Of a stretch of 42,001 nt of DNA, positions 33,524-41,858 are shown piece after piece. The notes below the pieces were generated by a model. That model searched no databases. It had not been told where the DNA came from and saw nothing but the letters and a program-made list of their open reading frames with translations. Where the stretch lies: contig CAJTXO010000023.1 of NCBI GenBank assembly GCA_910583555.1, positions 4,901 through 46,901 on the forward strand, given 5' to 3'. Every line of letters begins with the position of its first letter. Position 1 is the stretch's first letter. Made by a program: the position numbers and the translations under genes. This DNA comes from an uncultured Eubacterium sp. (GTDB lineage: Bacteria > Bacillota > Clostridia > Lachnospirales > Lachnospiraceae).

Positions 33524-35800
33524 ATGTTGGAACGTGTAAGCATTCACAATCTTGATGATTTTTTTACGGAACGCGGCAAAAGGCCGGAAAAAGGGGTATA
33601 TTTCTGCCGCCTGACTGCGTATTCCGCGGAAATCGAGCGTTTTATCAGAAAATATTACGACGAGGCCCGGAAAACCGGTGTCGTCATCGAAGGGAAGATC
33701 CCGAACCCCGATGAGAAGAACCTCTCCTACTACGAGGAGATCATGGGGATGGGATTTCAGATGAGCGTCAGCTTTTTTAACGACAGTTTAAAAAAGTGGC
33801 TGCCGCGGATGAACGACCGGCAGCGGGAGCAGGTCGTGCTCGCGATGCACGATGCGCTCGACTCCCTGCGGGGGGCGGGGAAGACTGAAAACATACTGAA
33901 AAACGCGTATATTAAATTTATGTGCTGGCTGTACTATAAGTTTGAGCGGATCGTCAACCAGCTTGGCGCCGAACGCATCCCGAAAATACTGTATGAGGGG
34001 TATGTCAGCAATTACGAGCGCATGATGCTCTCGATCCTGTCGCAGGCCGGCTGTGATATACTGCTGCTGCAGTACGAGGGCGATCAGGGATACCGGAAGG
34101 TCGATCCCGGTTCCGTGTGGTCCGAGGAGTACCGGGCGGATGGGGCCGTTATGTTTCCACAGGGGTTCAGCCTGAAAAAGATCCGTGAGGACATGCAGGA
34201 CGAGCAGCGCCGGGAAGCACTTTATGGAGCGAGGCCGCAGATGAAAAACTGCACGAATGCCTGGATCAAGGGAAAAGGACTCGATGATATCAGGGAGAGT
34301 ATCCCGCTGCGGGGAAATGATCCGAGGTTGTTCTACAATTGTTTCTGCCGCATCAACGGCGTGGATGATAAGCTTTTTTACGCGGAGGAACTTTACCGCT
34401 TTCAGCAGGAATTGAAGAGTTCGGGGAGAAAGGTGGTCATAGTGGAACGGGAGATTCCGAAACCGGCTCCCGATGAGATCGCTGCCATTAAACGGAACAA
34501 TTATGCAAACGAGGAGCAGATGATCCGCGGTCTGGCCGCGAATATCCAGTATGCGGCGAATCAGGAGCTGCAGCGGATCATGAACCAGTCCTTTGTGAAT
34601 AATATACAAAAGGCGGCAAAAGAACCGGGAAGCAACCTGAACAAGCTGACGAACCGGGCCGTCTACCTGCTCTGCTGGCTGAAAAGATATCAGGCGCGGC
34701 TCTTTGATCACTGGAACAAAACGGATATCGCCTGTTTCATTTACATGGGAGGCTGCAAGACGAGCAGCGAGGCGCTGTTTCTGAGTTTTCTGGCAAGGCT
34801 GCCGGTCGATGTGCTGATCCTCTGTCCCAATTTGAATGAGAGGTGCTGCCTCACAGATGATCTGCTGTACGAGGTGAACCATACGGAATCTCTCATGCTC
34901 GACCGCTTTCCCGCCGATGATTCCCAGGCCCGGATGGGGACAGCTGCCTATCACGCAGAACGCGAACTCGATACGCTGATGTATCAGGATTCGGGCATGT
35001 ACCGCAACCAGCAGTACGGGAAGGCCGATGTGATCAATCTGCAGACGATGTACGAGGAGATCCGGATCCTGTGGGACCAAGAACTAAAGTACAGACCTGG
35101 TTTCAGTGTCGTAGGCGGGACGGTGAACATCCCGGTCATTTATTCCAAAGTGTCGGGTGTAAAGGACGGGCAGACAGAGCCATACTGGGCGGCAATCCGG
35201 GAACTGCTCACGGAAAATACCGTATTGGTGCAAAAGGCGCCCTATATCGAAAACACCACGCCCAATCCGGTCAAGGCTTACGTGACGGAATTTTACAAAA
35301 ACGGCAGGCTGCAGAAAACGAAGATCAAACAGCATCCCAAATACCCGTACGGCATCCTGCGCGAGGAAGTACAGGACGTGATGCTGGAAAAATTGCAGAT
35401 CATCCTCGATCAGAAACGGATCCGGGGAATCGGGGAAAATGGAACCGAATATACGGTGATCGCCACCGTGCTCAACCTTCCGAAAGAGATCCTCCGCCTG
35501 ATCCAGAAATTTGACTTTACGAAAAAAAATCCGAAGCTCATCTATGTCAATGCGACGGAGCAGGTCATATCGCTCGAGGATACGATCCTTGTGACATTTT
35601 TGAACCTGATCGGATTCGATATCCTGTTTTTCATTCCCACGGGGTATCAGAGTATCGAGAAATATTTTAACCAGAGAGTAATGGAAGAACATCAGATCGG
35701 GGAATATGTGTATGATCTGCGGGTTCCTGACCTGAAAAATCTTCCGTTAAATAAATCACGTCAGAGTTGGCGTAATAAATTTTTTAAGAGAGGTAATTGA
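33524..35800 (+). CDS. YceG family protein (Ter-associated 'biosynthetic module' component)
   Basis: A 758-residue cytoplasmic protein matching YceG_bac (PF14266) as I recall it. It appears to contain two related halves: an N-terminal one (about 1-230; GVYFCRLTAYSAEIERFIRK, SQAGCDILLLQYEGD) and a longer C-terminal one (about 265-730; FYNCFCRINGVDDKLFYAEE, LPVDVLILCPN), ending with a third 'FDILFFIPTGYQSIEKYF' segment. The protein is always found near TelA/TerD genes in Firmicutes; its biochemical function is unknown. The N-terminal half of the protease fusion is a shortened relative. It ends one base before telA, so translation is coupled. Confidence 0.86.
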   Translation: MLERVSIHNLDDFFTERGKRPEKGVYFCRLTAYSAEIERFIRKYYDEARKTGVVIEGKIPNPDEKNLSYYEEIMGMGFQMSVSFFNDSLKKWLPRMNDRQREQVVLAMHDALDSLRGAGKTENILKNAYIKFMCWLYYKFERIVNQLGAERIPKILYEGYVSNYERMMLSILSQAGCDILLLQYEGDQGYRKVDPGSVWSEEYRADGAVMFPQGFSLKKIREDMQDEQRREALYGARPQMKNCTNAWIKGKGLDDIRESIPLRGNDPRLFYNCFCRINGVDDKLFYAEELYRFQQELKSSGRKVVIVEREIPKPAPDEIAAIKRNNYANEEQMIRGLAANIQYAANQELQRIMNQSFVNNIQKAAKEPGSNLNKLTNRAVYLLCWLKRYQARLFDHWNKTDIACFIYMGGCKTSSEALFLSFLARLPVDVLILCPNLNERCCLTDDLLYEVNHTESLMLDRFPADDSQARMGTAAYHAERELDTLMYQDSGMYRNQQYGKADVINLQTMYEEIRILWDQELKYRPGFSVVGGTVNIPVIYSKVSGVKDGQTEPYWAAIRELLTENTVLVQKAPYIENTTPNPVKAYVTEFYKNGRLQKTKIKQHPKYPYGILREEVQDVMLEKLQIILDQKRIRGIGENGTEYTVIATVLNLPKEILRLIQKFDFTKKNPKLIYVNATEQVISLEDTILVTFLNLIGFDILFFIPTGYQSIEKYFNQRVMEEHQIGEYVYDLRVPDLKNLPLNKSRQSWRNKFFKRGN

Positions 35801-35801
35801 T

Positions 35802-36956
35802 ATGGGACTTGACTTTAGCAAAACGCAGGCAGCACCAACTACAACGTTGACAGAAGTACCGAGTGGGAAAAATGAGATCGAAGTGGTTCAGGAATATGAT
35901 ATTGTCGCGGACAGGCAGCAGATGAACGACGAACTGGTAAACTCGGAAGAGGTCGATCGCATTGTGAGCACGATCGAGGTGAACAACCTCGAGACGATCG
36001 TATCGTTCGGGGCCGATGTGGCGGAGGAGATTTCCAAGGCGTCAGATGTCGTGCTGAACAGCATGAACATGTCACAGCTTGATGATACGAGCGAGATGCT
36101 GAAAACGCTGGCAAAGATCATGGATAAATTCGATCTTGAGGAGATCAAGGACAACCCTTCCCTGTTCGGGAAACTGTTCGGAAACCTGAAAAAACAGCTG
36201 GATAAGATCCTCGCCAAATACCATACGATGGGAGAGGAAGTCGATAAGATCTATGTGCAGTTAAAGGGATATGAGTCAGAGATCAAACAGTCGAACCGCA
36301 AACTGAGCCAGATGTTCGACGCGAATGTAAATTTTTATCACGAACTGGTAAAATATATACTGGCGGGTGAGCAGGCGTGCGGGGAAATCGAGGCATACCT
36401 CGAGCAGCGAAGGAATGACATGCAGACGACGGGTGACAATTCGATCCAGTTCGAGATCACGACGTTAGAGCAGGCGCTGCAGATGATGGAGCAGCGCACA
36501 CAGGATCTGCGTACGGCTGAAAATGTAGCGATGCAGTCGATCCCGATGATCAAGACGATGGAATTCAGCAACTACAATCTGGTGCGCAAGATCAATTCGG
36601 CGTTTATCGTCACGCTGCCGGTATTCAAACAGGCGCTCGCCCAGGCGATCATGCTCAAGCGGCAGAAGATCCAGGCGGAGTCGATGGCAGAACTTGATAA
36701 GAAGACAAATGAGATGCTGATCAAGAACGCCCAGAATACGGTTGAGGCATCGAAGATGACCGCGAAACTTGCGTCGGGAAGCTCGATTCAGATCGAAACG
36801 CTGGAAAAGACGTGGAGGACGATCACGAACGGAATCGAGGAGACAAAGAGGATTCAGGAAGATGCGAAGAGAAAACGGGTGGAAGACCAGGCCCGCCTGC
36901 AGACGATCAAAAACGAGTTCAATCAGCAGTATCATATGCCAAAAGCAACAAACTAA
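35802..36956 (+). CDS. telA: TelA/KlaA family toxic anion resistance protein
   Basis: A 384-residue, almost wholly helical cytoplasmic protein. Its start is one base after the yceG stop (TGATATG). Features typical of TelA (PF05816) include ISKASDVVLNSMNMSQLDD, KLFGNLKKQLDKILAKYHTM, YKQ/SNRKLSQMF-type helices, IPMIKTMEFSNYNLVRKINS and TLPVFKQALAQAIMLKRQKI. TelA proteins accompany TerD-type stress operons and affect resistance to tellurite, some antibiotics and other stresses; the mechanism is unresolved. The context fits exactly, with yceG before and two terD genes after. Confidence 0.92.
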   Translation: MGLDFSKTQAAPTTTLTEVPSGKNEIEVVQEYDIVADRQQMNDELVNSEEVDRIVSTIEVNNLETIVSFGADVAEEISKASDVVLNSMNMSQLDDTSEMLKTLAKIMDKFDLEEIKDNPSLFGKLFGNLKKQLDKILAKYHTMGEEVDKIYVQLKGYESEIKQSNRKLSQMFDANVNFYHELVKYILAGEQACGEIEAYLEQRRNDMQTTGDNSIQFEITTLEQALQMMEQRTQDLRTAENVAMQSIPMIKTMEFSNYNLVRKINSAFIVTLPVFKQALAQAIMLKRQKIQAESMAELDKKTNEMLIKNAQNTVEASKMTAKLASGSSIQIETLEKTWRTITNGIEETKRIQEDAKRKRVEDQARLQTIKNEFNQQYHMPKATN

Positions 36957-36980
36957 TACAGAAAACAGGAGGTACAGGAA

Positions 36981-37562
36981 ATGCCAGTAAATTTAACGAA
37001 AGGTCAGAAAGTGAGTCTGACAAAAGGAAATCCAGGATTAAAGAATGTTGTTGTCGGTCTGGGCTGGGATGTCAACCAGTTTGATACCGGCGGGGATTTT
37101 GATCTCGATGCCGCTGCGTTTTTGTTGTCGGATTCGGGAAAGGTAGCGGATTCCAATGATTTTGTATTCTATGGAAATCTGTCCCATCCGTCCGGAAGCG
37201 TGCAGCACATGGGAGATAATCTGACAGGCGCCGGCGACGGGGACGACGAGCAGATCAAGATCGATCTGTCCAAAGTACCCGCGAACATTACGAAGATCGC
37301 GTTTACGGTGACGATCTACGAGTCGGAGGCGAGAGGGCAGAATTTCGGACAGGTCAACAATGCGTTCATACGGATCTACAACGAAGAAAACGGAGAGGAA
37401 ATGCTGCGGTACGATCTGGGAGAGGATTTCTCGATCGAGACGGCGGCTGTCTTTGGAGAACTGTACAAAAACGGCGATGAGTGGAAATTTAACGCGATCG
37501 GGAGCGGCTATCAGGGCGGCCTGGCGGCGCTGTGCGCGAATTACGGCGTAGAAGTGGGATAG
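36981..37562 (+). CDS. TerD family calcium-binding stress protein, copy 1
   Basis: A 193-residue TerD-domain protein, starting MPVNLTKGQKVSL. TerD proteins form a beta-sandwich that binds two calcium ions through acidic loops. Here these are FDLDAAAFLL (residues 40-49) and GAGDGDDEQIKIDL (83-96). A conserved RIYNEENGEEMLRYDLGEDF segment follows. AGGAGG lies upstream of the ATG. The gene is 24 bp after telA and duplicated next door. Such proteins are associated with tellurite resistance, envelope stress and phage resistance. Confidence 0.94.
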   Translation: MPVNLTKGQKVSLTKGNPGLKNVVVGLGWDVNQFDTGGDFDLDAAAFLLSDSGKVADSNDFVFYGNLSHPSGSVQHMGDNLTGAGDGDDEQIKIDLSKVPANITKIAFTVTIYESEARGQNFGQVNNAFIRIYNEENGEEMLRYDLGEDFSIETAAVFGELYKNGDEWKFNAIGSGYQGGLAALCANYGVEVG

Positions 37563-37629
37563 AACGCACCCGCCGTGTGCAAATAAGGCTGTGCGGGCGC
37601 TGCCCGTCCGGCAGAAATGAGGGAATAAA

Positions 37630-38220
37630 ATGTCGATAAGTTTACAAAAAGGGCAGAAAGTAAGCCTTTCAAAAGATCACGCGGGACTGGCAAAGGTGGT
37701 CGTCGGACTTGGCTGGGATGAAGTACAGCGGTCAAAGGGAGGGCTTTTCTCGAAGAAGCCGGCGGCTATCGATTGCGACGCCTCAGCGATCCTGCTGCAG
37801 AACGGAAAGTTCGTGGATAAAAAAGATCTTGTCTTTTTCGGAAATCTCCGCCACGGTTCCGGTACAGTCGTCCATATGGGGGACAATCTGACAGGAGCCG
37901 GTGAGGGGGACGACGAGCAGATCGTGATCGATCTGTCTGCCGTACCGCAGAATTATGATAAGATCGTGATCGTTGTCAATATTTATGAGGCGGTAAAGAG
38001 GAGCCAGCACTTTGGCATGATACAGAACGCGTTCATCCGTCTCGTGGATCAGAGAAACAACAGCGAGATGTGCCGCTACAACCTGACGGAAGATTATTCC
38101 GGTATGACCGCCATGATATTCGGTGAAGTTTACAGACATAATGGCGAGTGGAAATTTAACGCGATCGGGCAGGGCACAAACGATCCGACGATCGGGGATC
38201 TTACCAGGAGATATGTGTAA
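37630..38220 (+). CDS. TerD family calcium-binding stress protein, copy 2
   Basis: A 196-residue paralogue of the preceding gene, starting MSISLQKGQKVSL. It differs by an insert (RSKGGLFSKKPAA) before the first calcium loop, which reads IDCDASAILL, and has GAGEGDDEQIVIDL as the second. The acidic calcium ligands are kept, so both copies are probably functional, perhaps with different affinities or partners. The gene is 67 bp downstream of copy 1 and ends before a strong hairpin. Confidence 0.94.
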   Translation: MSISLQKGQKVSLSKDHAGLAKVVVGLGWDEVQRSKGGLFSKKPAAIDCDASAILLQNGKFVDKKDLVFFGNLRHGSGTVVHMGDNLTGAGEGDDEQIVIDLSAVPQNYDKIVIVVNIYEAVKRSQHFGMIQNAFIRLVDQRNNSEMCRYNLTEDYSGMTAMIFGEVYRHNGEWKFNAIGQGTNDPTIGDLTRRYV

Positions 38221-38250
38221 GAGTACAGTGTTGTGAAAATGGGTAATGTG

Positions 38251-38280
38251 GTTAGGGGCAAAAAGATTTTTGTCCCTAAC
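38251..38280 (+). terminator. Long hairpin after the terD genes
   Basis: GTTAGGGGCAAAAA (38251-38264) pairs with TTTTTGTCCCTAAC (38267-38280) along 14 positions with one G-U pair and a 2-nt loop. No T-run follows the stem, so it may be a processing or mRNA-stabilising hairpin or a leaky terminator before the HAD gene. Confidence 0.6.
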
Positions 38281-38328
38281 GCTATTTATTGATGTTTTGC
38301 GCCGGATCCAGGCAGAGCGGGGAGGATT

Positions 38329-39099
38329 ATGAAAGTTCTATGTGCCGATCTTGATAACACGCTGATCTATTCCTATAAACATGATATCGGGATTGAAAAG
38401 AGGAATGTGGAAATTTACCAGGGCAGGGAGATTTCGTTTATCACGGAGAAAACGTATGGATTGTTGAAAAAAATAAGAGAGGAGTTTTTGGTCATCCCGA
38501 CGACGACGCGGACGAAGGAGCAATACGACCGCATCGATCTGGGTGTCGGCGGATTTCCGTATGCCTTAGTCTGTAACGGTGGTATTTTATTGCGAAATGG
38601 CGTGAGGGATGAGGACTGGTACCGCGAGTCGCTCCGCAGGATCGGGGAGAGCGCGGGAGAGTTGGAACGGGCGATCCGGTTTTTGGAGCGGGATGTGAGA
38701 AGGAAGTTTGAAATCCGGCTAGTCGAAAAACTTTTTGTTTTTACGAAATGCAGCAGTCCGGACATAACGGTGAGGGAGTTGGCGGCGCGCCTGGATCCCC
38801 GCTGTGTGGACGTCTTTCACAATGGAGAGAAAGTGTATGTCGTGCCGGTAGGACTGAGTAAGGGGATCGCGTTGGAACGGATCCGGCCGTATGTGGGTGC
38901 GGAAAAGATCTATGCCGCAGGGGACAGCGAATTTGACGCATCAATGCTTGAGCGGGCGGACGCGGCGTTTGCCCCCCACGGTTTTTCCTCCCGCTATGGT
39001 CTGGAGTGTGGCATCAGGGAGTTTGGCGGGGACGTCATTTTTTCGGATGCTTTTCTGAAAGCCTGTTTGGAAGATGAGTTGATGCAAATTGTTCCCTGA
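38329..39099 (+). CDS. HAD family phosphatase of the Ter module
   Basis: A 256-residue haloacid dehalogenase-type hydrolase, resembling Cof/sucrose-phosphatase types. Motif I is CADLDNTLIYS, with Asp7 the nucleophile and Asp9 the acid/base. Motif II is PTTTRT, the conserved lysine lies in GLSKGIALERI, and motif IV is AAGDSEFDASML. NGGILLRNG marks the cap-linked loop. HAD phosphatases belong to the set associated with TRSP/StiP operons and would remove a phosphate from the proposed nucleoside-like product. GGGGAGG precedes the ATG. It is the last gene of the cluster on this strand. Confidence 0.88.
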   Translation: MKVLCADLDNTLIYSYKHDIGIEKRNVEIYQGREISFITEKTYGLLKKIREEFLVIPTTTRTKEQYDRIDLGVGGFPYALVCNGGILLRNGVRDEDWYRESLRRIGESAGELERAIRFLERDVRRKFEIRLVEKLFVFTKCSSPDITVRELAARLDPRCVDVFHNGEKVYVVPVGLSKGIALERIRPYVGAEKIYAAGDSEFDASMLERADAAFAPHGFSSRYGLECGIREFGGDVIFSDAFLKACLEDELMQIVP

Positions 39100-39192
39100 A
39101 AACTGCAGATTGTTCCCATAGACGAGTGCGCGCACAAAAAATATGATAAAATAAGTCGTATCTGAATATATACAGAAAAGTGAGGGGAAATC

Positions 39193-41193
39193 ATGAGAAG
39201 GACAATGAAAGGAAAACTGACGATCAGCGTGATCGCCATTGTCGTAGTCAGCATTATGCTGACGATGATCGGCACCGTCGTTGTGGCGGGGAGAAACCTG
39301 ATCCAGGGGCAGAGGGACGCGCTGCAGCTCAATGCGGAAAAATATGCGGAGGCGATCAATACCTGGATCGAAAATGAGAAAATGCTGGCAGCCGGGGCGG
39401 CTAACAGTATAGAAGCCGCGGCGGATACCGGGGAGGAGCTGATACAGTCGGTGCTGGATACATTTGCGGCAGACCGCGAGGAGCTGCTGAATCTGTACTG
39501 CGGGACGAAAGACAGTAAGTTTCTCCAGTCAAACAGGGACGCGGAAATACCGGACGGGTATGATCCGGTACAGCGCGGATGGTATCAGCAGGCGGCAGAG
39601 GCAAAGACGGTGATCGTAACCGATCCTTACTGGGATGTGCTGACCAACCAGATGTGTACGACGATCGCGGCGCCGGTTTACGTCAATGGCGCTCTGGAAG
39701 CCGTGATCGGCCTGGATGTCACACTTGGCACGGTGACCGATCTGACCGGGAGCATCAATTTCGCGGACGGCGTTTATGGATTTCTGGCCGACAGCAGCGG
39801 AAAATATGTGGCGCATCGGAATAAAGAATATGAACCGACGGAAGATTCGGCAGTTGCCGTTACCGATATCCTGCCAGGACTGGCGGGCCTGATGGACGGC
39901 ACGGAAAGCAGTGTGGAAAAGCAGGAAGATTACGATGGAACGGCGTGTTATTTCGCCGCGTCGGTGATCGAGGCAAGCAGTTGGAAACTGGGCGTCGTGG
40001 TGCCGGCCTCCAATGTCATAAAATCGCTGACGACAATGGTAGTAGTCGCGCTTGTGATCGCCCTGATCATGATCGCTCTCGTGGCAGTATTCATGGCGGG
40101 ACTCATCGGCCGGACACTGGCGCCGGTGCAGATGCTCAAGCAGTTTGCCTCCGGTGATTTTTCTGAGAATACAGTAAGTGATAAGGCGATTCCGAAAGAG
40201 TATAAAGATGAGACCGAGCAGATCCGGACGGCGACGTTGGAAGTAAAACAGCAGATCCGCGGCATTATATTGAATACGAAAGAAGAGGCGCACAGCATCG
40301 GCACGATCGCGGAAGGAACATCGGAGGAGATGGCAGTGCTCACGAAGGGTATTTCCCAGATCCGGCAGTCGGTCGTGGAAGTGCTCCGTCAGACAAATAC
40401 CGCAAAAGAACTGGCGGGTCATATGGAGTCAACCGGGCAGGAACTCGGAAATCTTGTGGAAGATGTGGCCAAAAAAGCGGGAGAGGCGGCAGAGCAGTCG
40501 AGCGGTATTATGGACCGCGCGGGCAGGCAGCATGAGAACTCCGAGCTGGCAGGGAAAGAGGCTGTTTCCATATATCAGGAAACGAAAGAGGAGCTCGAGC
40601 GCGCGATCACGGACAGCCAGCGTGTGCGGGATATTGATACGCTCACGGAGGAGATCCTTTCGATCAGTTCCCAGACAAACCTGTTGGCACTGAATGCGTC
40701 GATCGAGGCGGCACGGGCCGGAGAGGCCGGAAAAGGCTTTGCCGTCGTGGCGGACGAGATACGCCAGCTCGCCGATAATTCGAGGGAAGCGGTTGATAAA
40801 ATACGCAAGGTGACGGAAGATGTCGTGCAGAACGTATCCGTGCTGTCCGAGCGTTCGGAGAACCTGCTGGCGTTTATGAATGGCAAGGTTATGGAAGATT
40901 ACAGCAATATGACGGAGCTCGCGGGCATGTATAAAGAGGATGCGGCATTTTACAACGGCATTTCCGGCGATCTCGGAGCGGCATCCGAGCAGATGCGGAC
41001 GGCGATGGGCGGCATTAATGAGACGATCCGTTCCATCACTTCGCTGGTAGGCGACATCGATGAATACATACAGGGGATGGAGCAGTCCGCCCAGAACTCC
41101 GATGAGAACTCCAATGCGGTCCTCGCGAAAATGGAGGAACTGTCCTGCCTCAGCGAAATGCTGAATGAGACGGTGGCTTCCTTTAAAGTATAA
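39193..41193 (+). CDS. Methyl-accepting chemotaxis protein with dCache sensor
   Basis: A 666-residue transmembrane receptor. The first membrane helix (about 11-35; VIAIVVVSIMLTMIGTVVVA) and the second (about 278-303; VVVALVIALIMIALVAVF) enclose an extracellular dCache-type ligand domain. It has QRGWYQQAAEAKTVIVTDPY and DVLTNQMCTTIAAPVYVNGA, typical for receptors of amino acids or small organic ligands. A HAMP region follows, then the signalling hairpin with ISSQTNLLALNASIEAARAG and GFAVVADEIRQLA. The C-terminus lacks a CheR-docking pentapeptide. GAGGGGAAA precedes the ATG. A terminator follows. No che genes are nearby. Confidence 0.94.
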   Translation: MRRTMKGKLTISVIAIVVVSIMLTMIGTVVVAGRNLIQGQRDALQLNAEKYAEAINTWIENEKMLAAGAANSIEAAADTGEELIQSVLDTFAADREELLNLYCGTKDSKFLQSNRDAEIPDGYDPVQRGWYQQAAEAKTVIVTDPYWDVLTNQMCTTIAAPVYVNGALEAVIGLDVTLGTVTDLTGSINFADGVYGFLADSSGKYVAHRNKEYEPTEDSAVAVTDILPGLAGLMDGTESSVEKQEDYDGTACYFAASVIEASSWKLGVVVPASNVIKSLTTMVVVALVIALIMIALVAVFMAGLIGRTLAPVQMLKQFASGDFSENTVSDKAIPKEYKDETEQIRTATLEVKQQIRGIILNTKEEAHSIGTIAEGTSEEMAVLTKGISQIRQSVVEVLRQTNTAKELAGHMESTGQELGNLVEDVAKKAGEAAEQSSGIMDRAGRQHENSELAGKEAVSIYQETKEELERAITDSQRVRDIDTLTEEILSISSQTNLLALNASIEAARAGEAGKGFAVVADEIRQLADNSREAVDKIRKVTEDVVQNVSVLSERSENLLAFMNGKVMEDYSNMTELAGMYKEDAAFYNGISGDLGAASEQMRTAMGGINETIRSITSLVGDIDEYIQGMEQSAQNSDENSNAVLAKMEELSCLSEMLNETVASFKV

Positions 41194-41232
41194 TGGCTTG
41201 ACATATCAACTCCAGACGAAAGGTACAAATAT

Positions 41233-41277
41233 AAAAAGCGGGCGGATCCGCGGTAGATGGATCCGTCCGCTTTTTTT
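41233..41277 (+). terminator. Strong terminator after the chemoreceptor gene
   Basis: AAAAAGCGGGCGGATCC pairs with GGATCCGTCCGC followed by TTTTTTT (one G-U pair, 9-nt loop). It is a classic intrinsic terminator ending the upstream transcript. Confidence 0.93.
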
Positions 41278-41300
41278 CCTGCGCGCCATTTGGCGCGGCG

Positions 41301-41362
41301 CACTCGCCGTTGGGTATACTGGCTGTCAGGTACACTCGCATTTGGGTACACTAGCTGTCAGG
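41301..41362 (+). repeat. Two-copy 32-bp direct repeat
   Basis: CACTCGCCGTTGGGTATACT...GGCTGTCAGG (41301-41330) recurs with four substitutions at 41333-41362, offset 32 bp. It lies upstream of the gntR promoter and might hold regulator sites, or be a local duplication. Confidence 0.75.
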
Positions 41363-41384
41363 CGCATCCACTTTGGCGGCGCGC

Positions 41385-41413
41385 TTGACAAACGTCAGGC
41401 TATCGTGTATACT
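41385..41413 (+). promoter_or_regulatory. gntR promoter
   Basis: Consensus TTGACA (41385-41390), exactly 17 bp, then TATACT (41408-41413). The predicted transcript begins inside the palindromic operator. Confidence 0.92.
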
Positions 41414-41440
41414 AACTGTATCACTCATGGTGATACAGTT
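41414..41440. promoter_or_regulatory. Perfect 11-bp palindromic operator
   Basis: AACTGTATCAC (41414-41424), spacer TCATG and GTGATACAGTT (41430-41440) are exact inverted copies placed right after the -10 element. GntR regulators of the YtrA type bind palindromes, so this is most likely the autoregulatory site of the gene at 41481. Confidence 0.85.
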
Positions 41441-41480
41441 GGCGAAGAAACCGATATAGGATCTGGAAGGAGGTGATCGA

Positions 41481-41858
41481 GTGATACAAATCAATCCAAC
41501 GAATAGTCAGCCTATTTTTGAGCAGATCATTTCCCAGATCAAGCTTCTCGTCCTGAAAGGGTATTTAAAGCCGGGAGACAGCCTTCCTTCTGTGCGGAAG
41601 CTCGCTCTGAAACTCTCTGTGACGCCGGGAACGGTAGCGAAAGCATATGGTGAACTGGAACGGCAGAACGTCATCGAGACGATACGGGGAAAGGGAGCTT
41701 ATGTCGCGGAAAAGTGCGACGACAAGCCGTCGGAAAAGCAGCTGCAGAGAGGATATCTCGCGTTCCGGGGCGTGTGTATGGATCTGATCTATATGGGGAT
41801 CCGGAGAGAGGAGTTGGAGGAAGAACTGGAACATATATATAAAAGTGTTGCCCGGTGA
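41481..41858 (+). CDS. GntR family transcriptional regulator, YtrA subfamily
   Basis: A 125-residue repressor. The N-terminal winged helix (about 1-75) starts with QINPTNSQPIFEQIISQIKL and continues with LKPGDSLPSVRKLALKL and PGTVAKAYGELERQNVIETI, matching GntR proteins. The short all-helical tail (about 80-125) in place of a ligand domain identifies the YtrA branch, which usually controls an ABC transporter encoded downstream, beyond this window. The GTG start has the near-perfect site AAGGAGGTG. The promoter and palindrome upstream suggest autorepression. The last codons and the sequence after the stop are tandemly repeated. Confidence 0.93.
   Translation: MIQINPTNSQPIFEQIISQIKLLVLKGYLKPGDSLPSVRKLALKLSVTPGTVAKAYGELERQNVIETIRGKGAYVAEKCDDKPSEKQLQRGYLAFRGVCMDLIYMGIRREELEEELEHIYKSVAR

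Noticed and set aside
33788..35080. 430-codon minus-strand open frame
   Set aside because: It lies wholly antisense to the well-supported yceG gene and shows no family motif.
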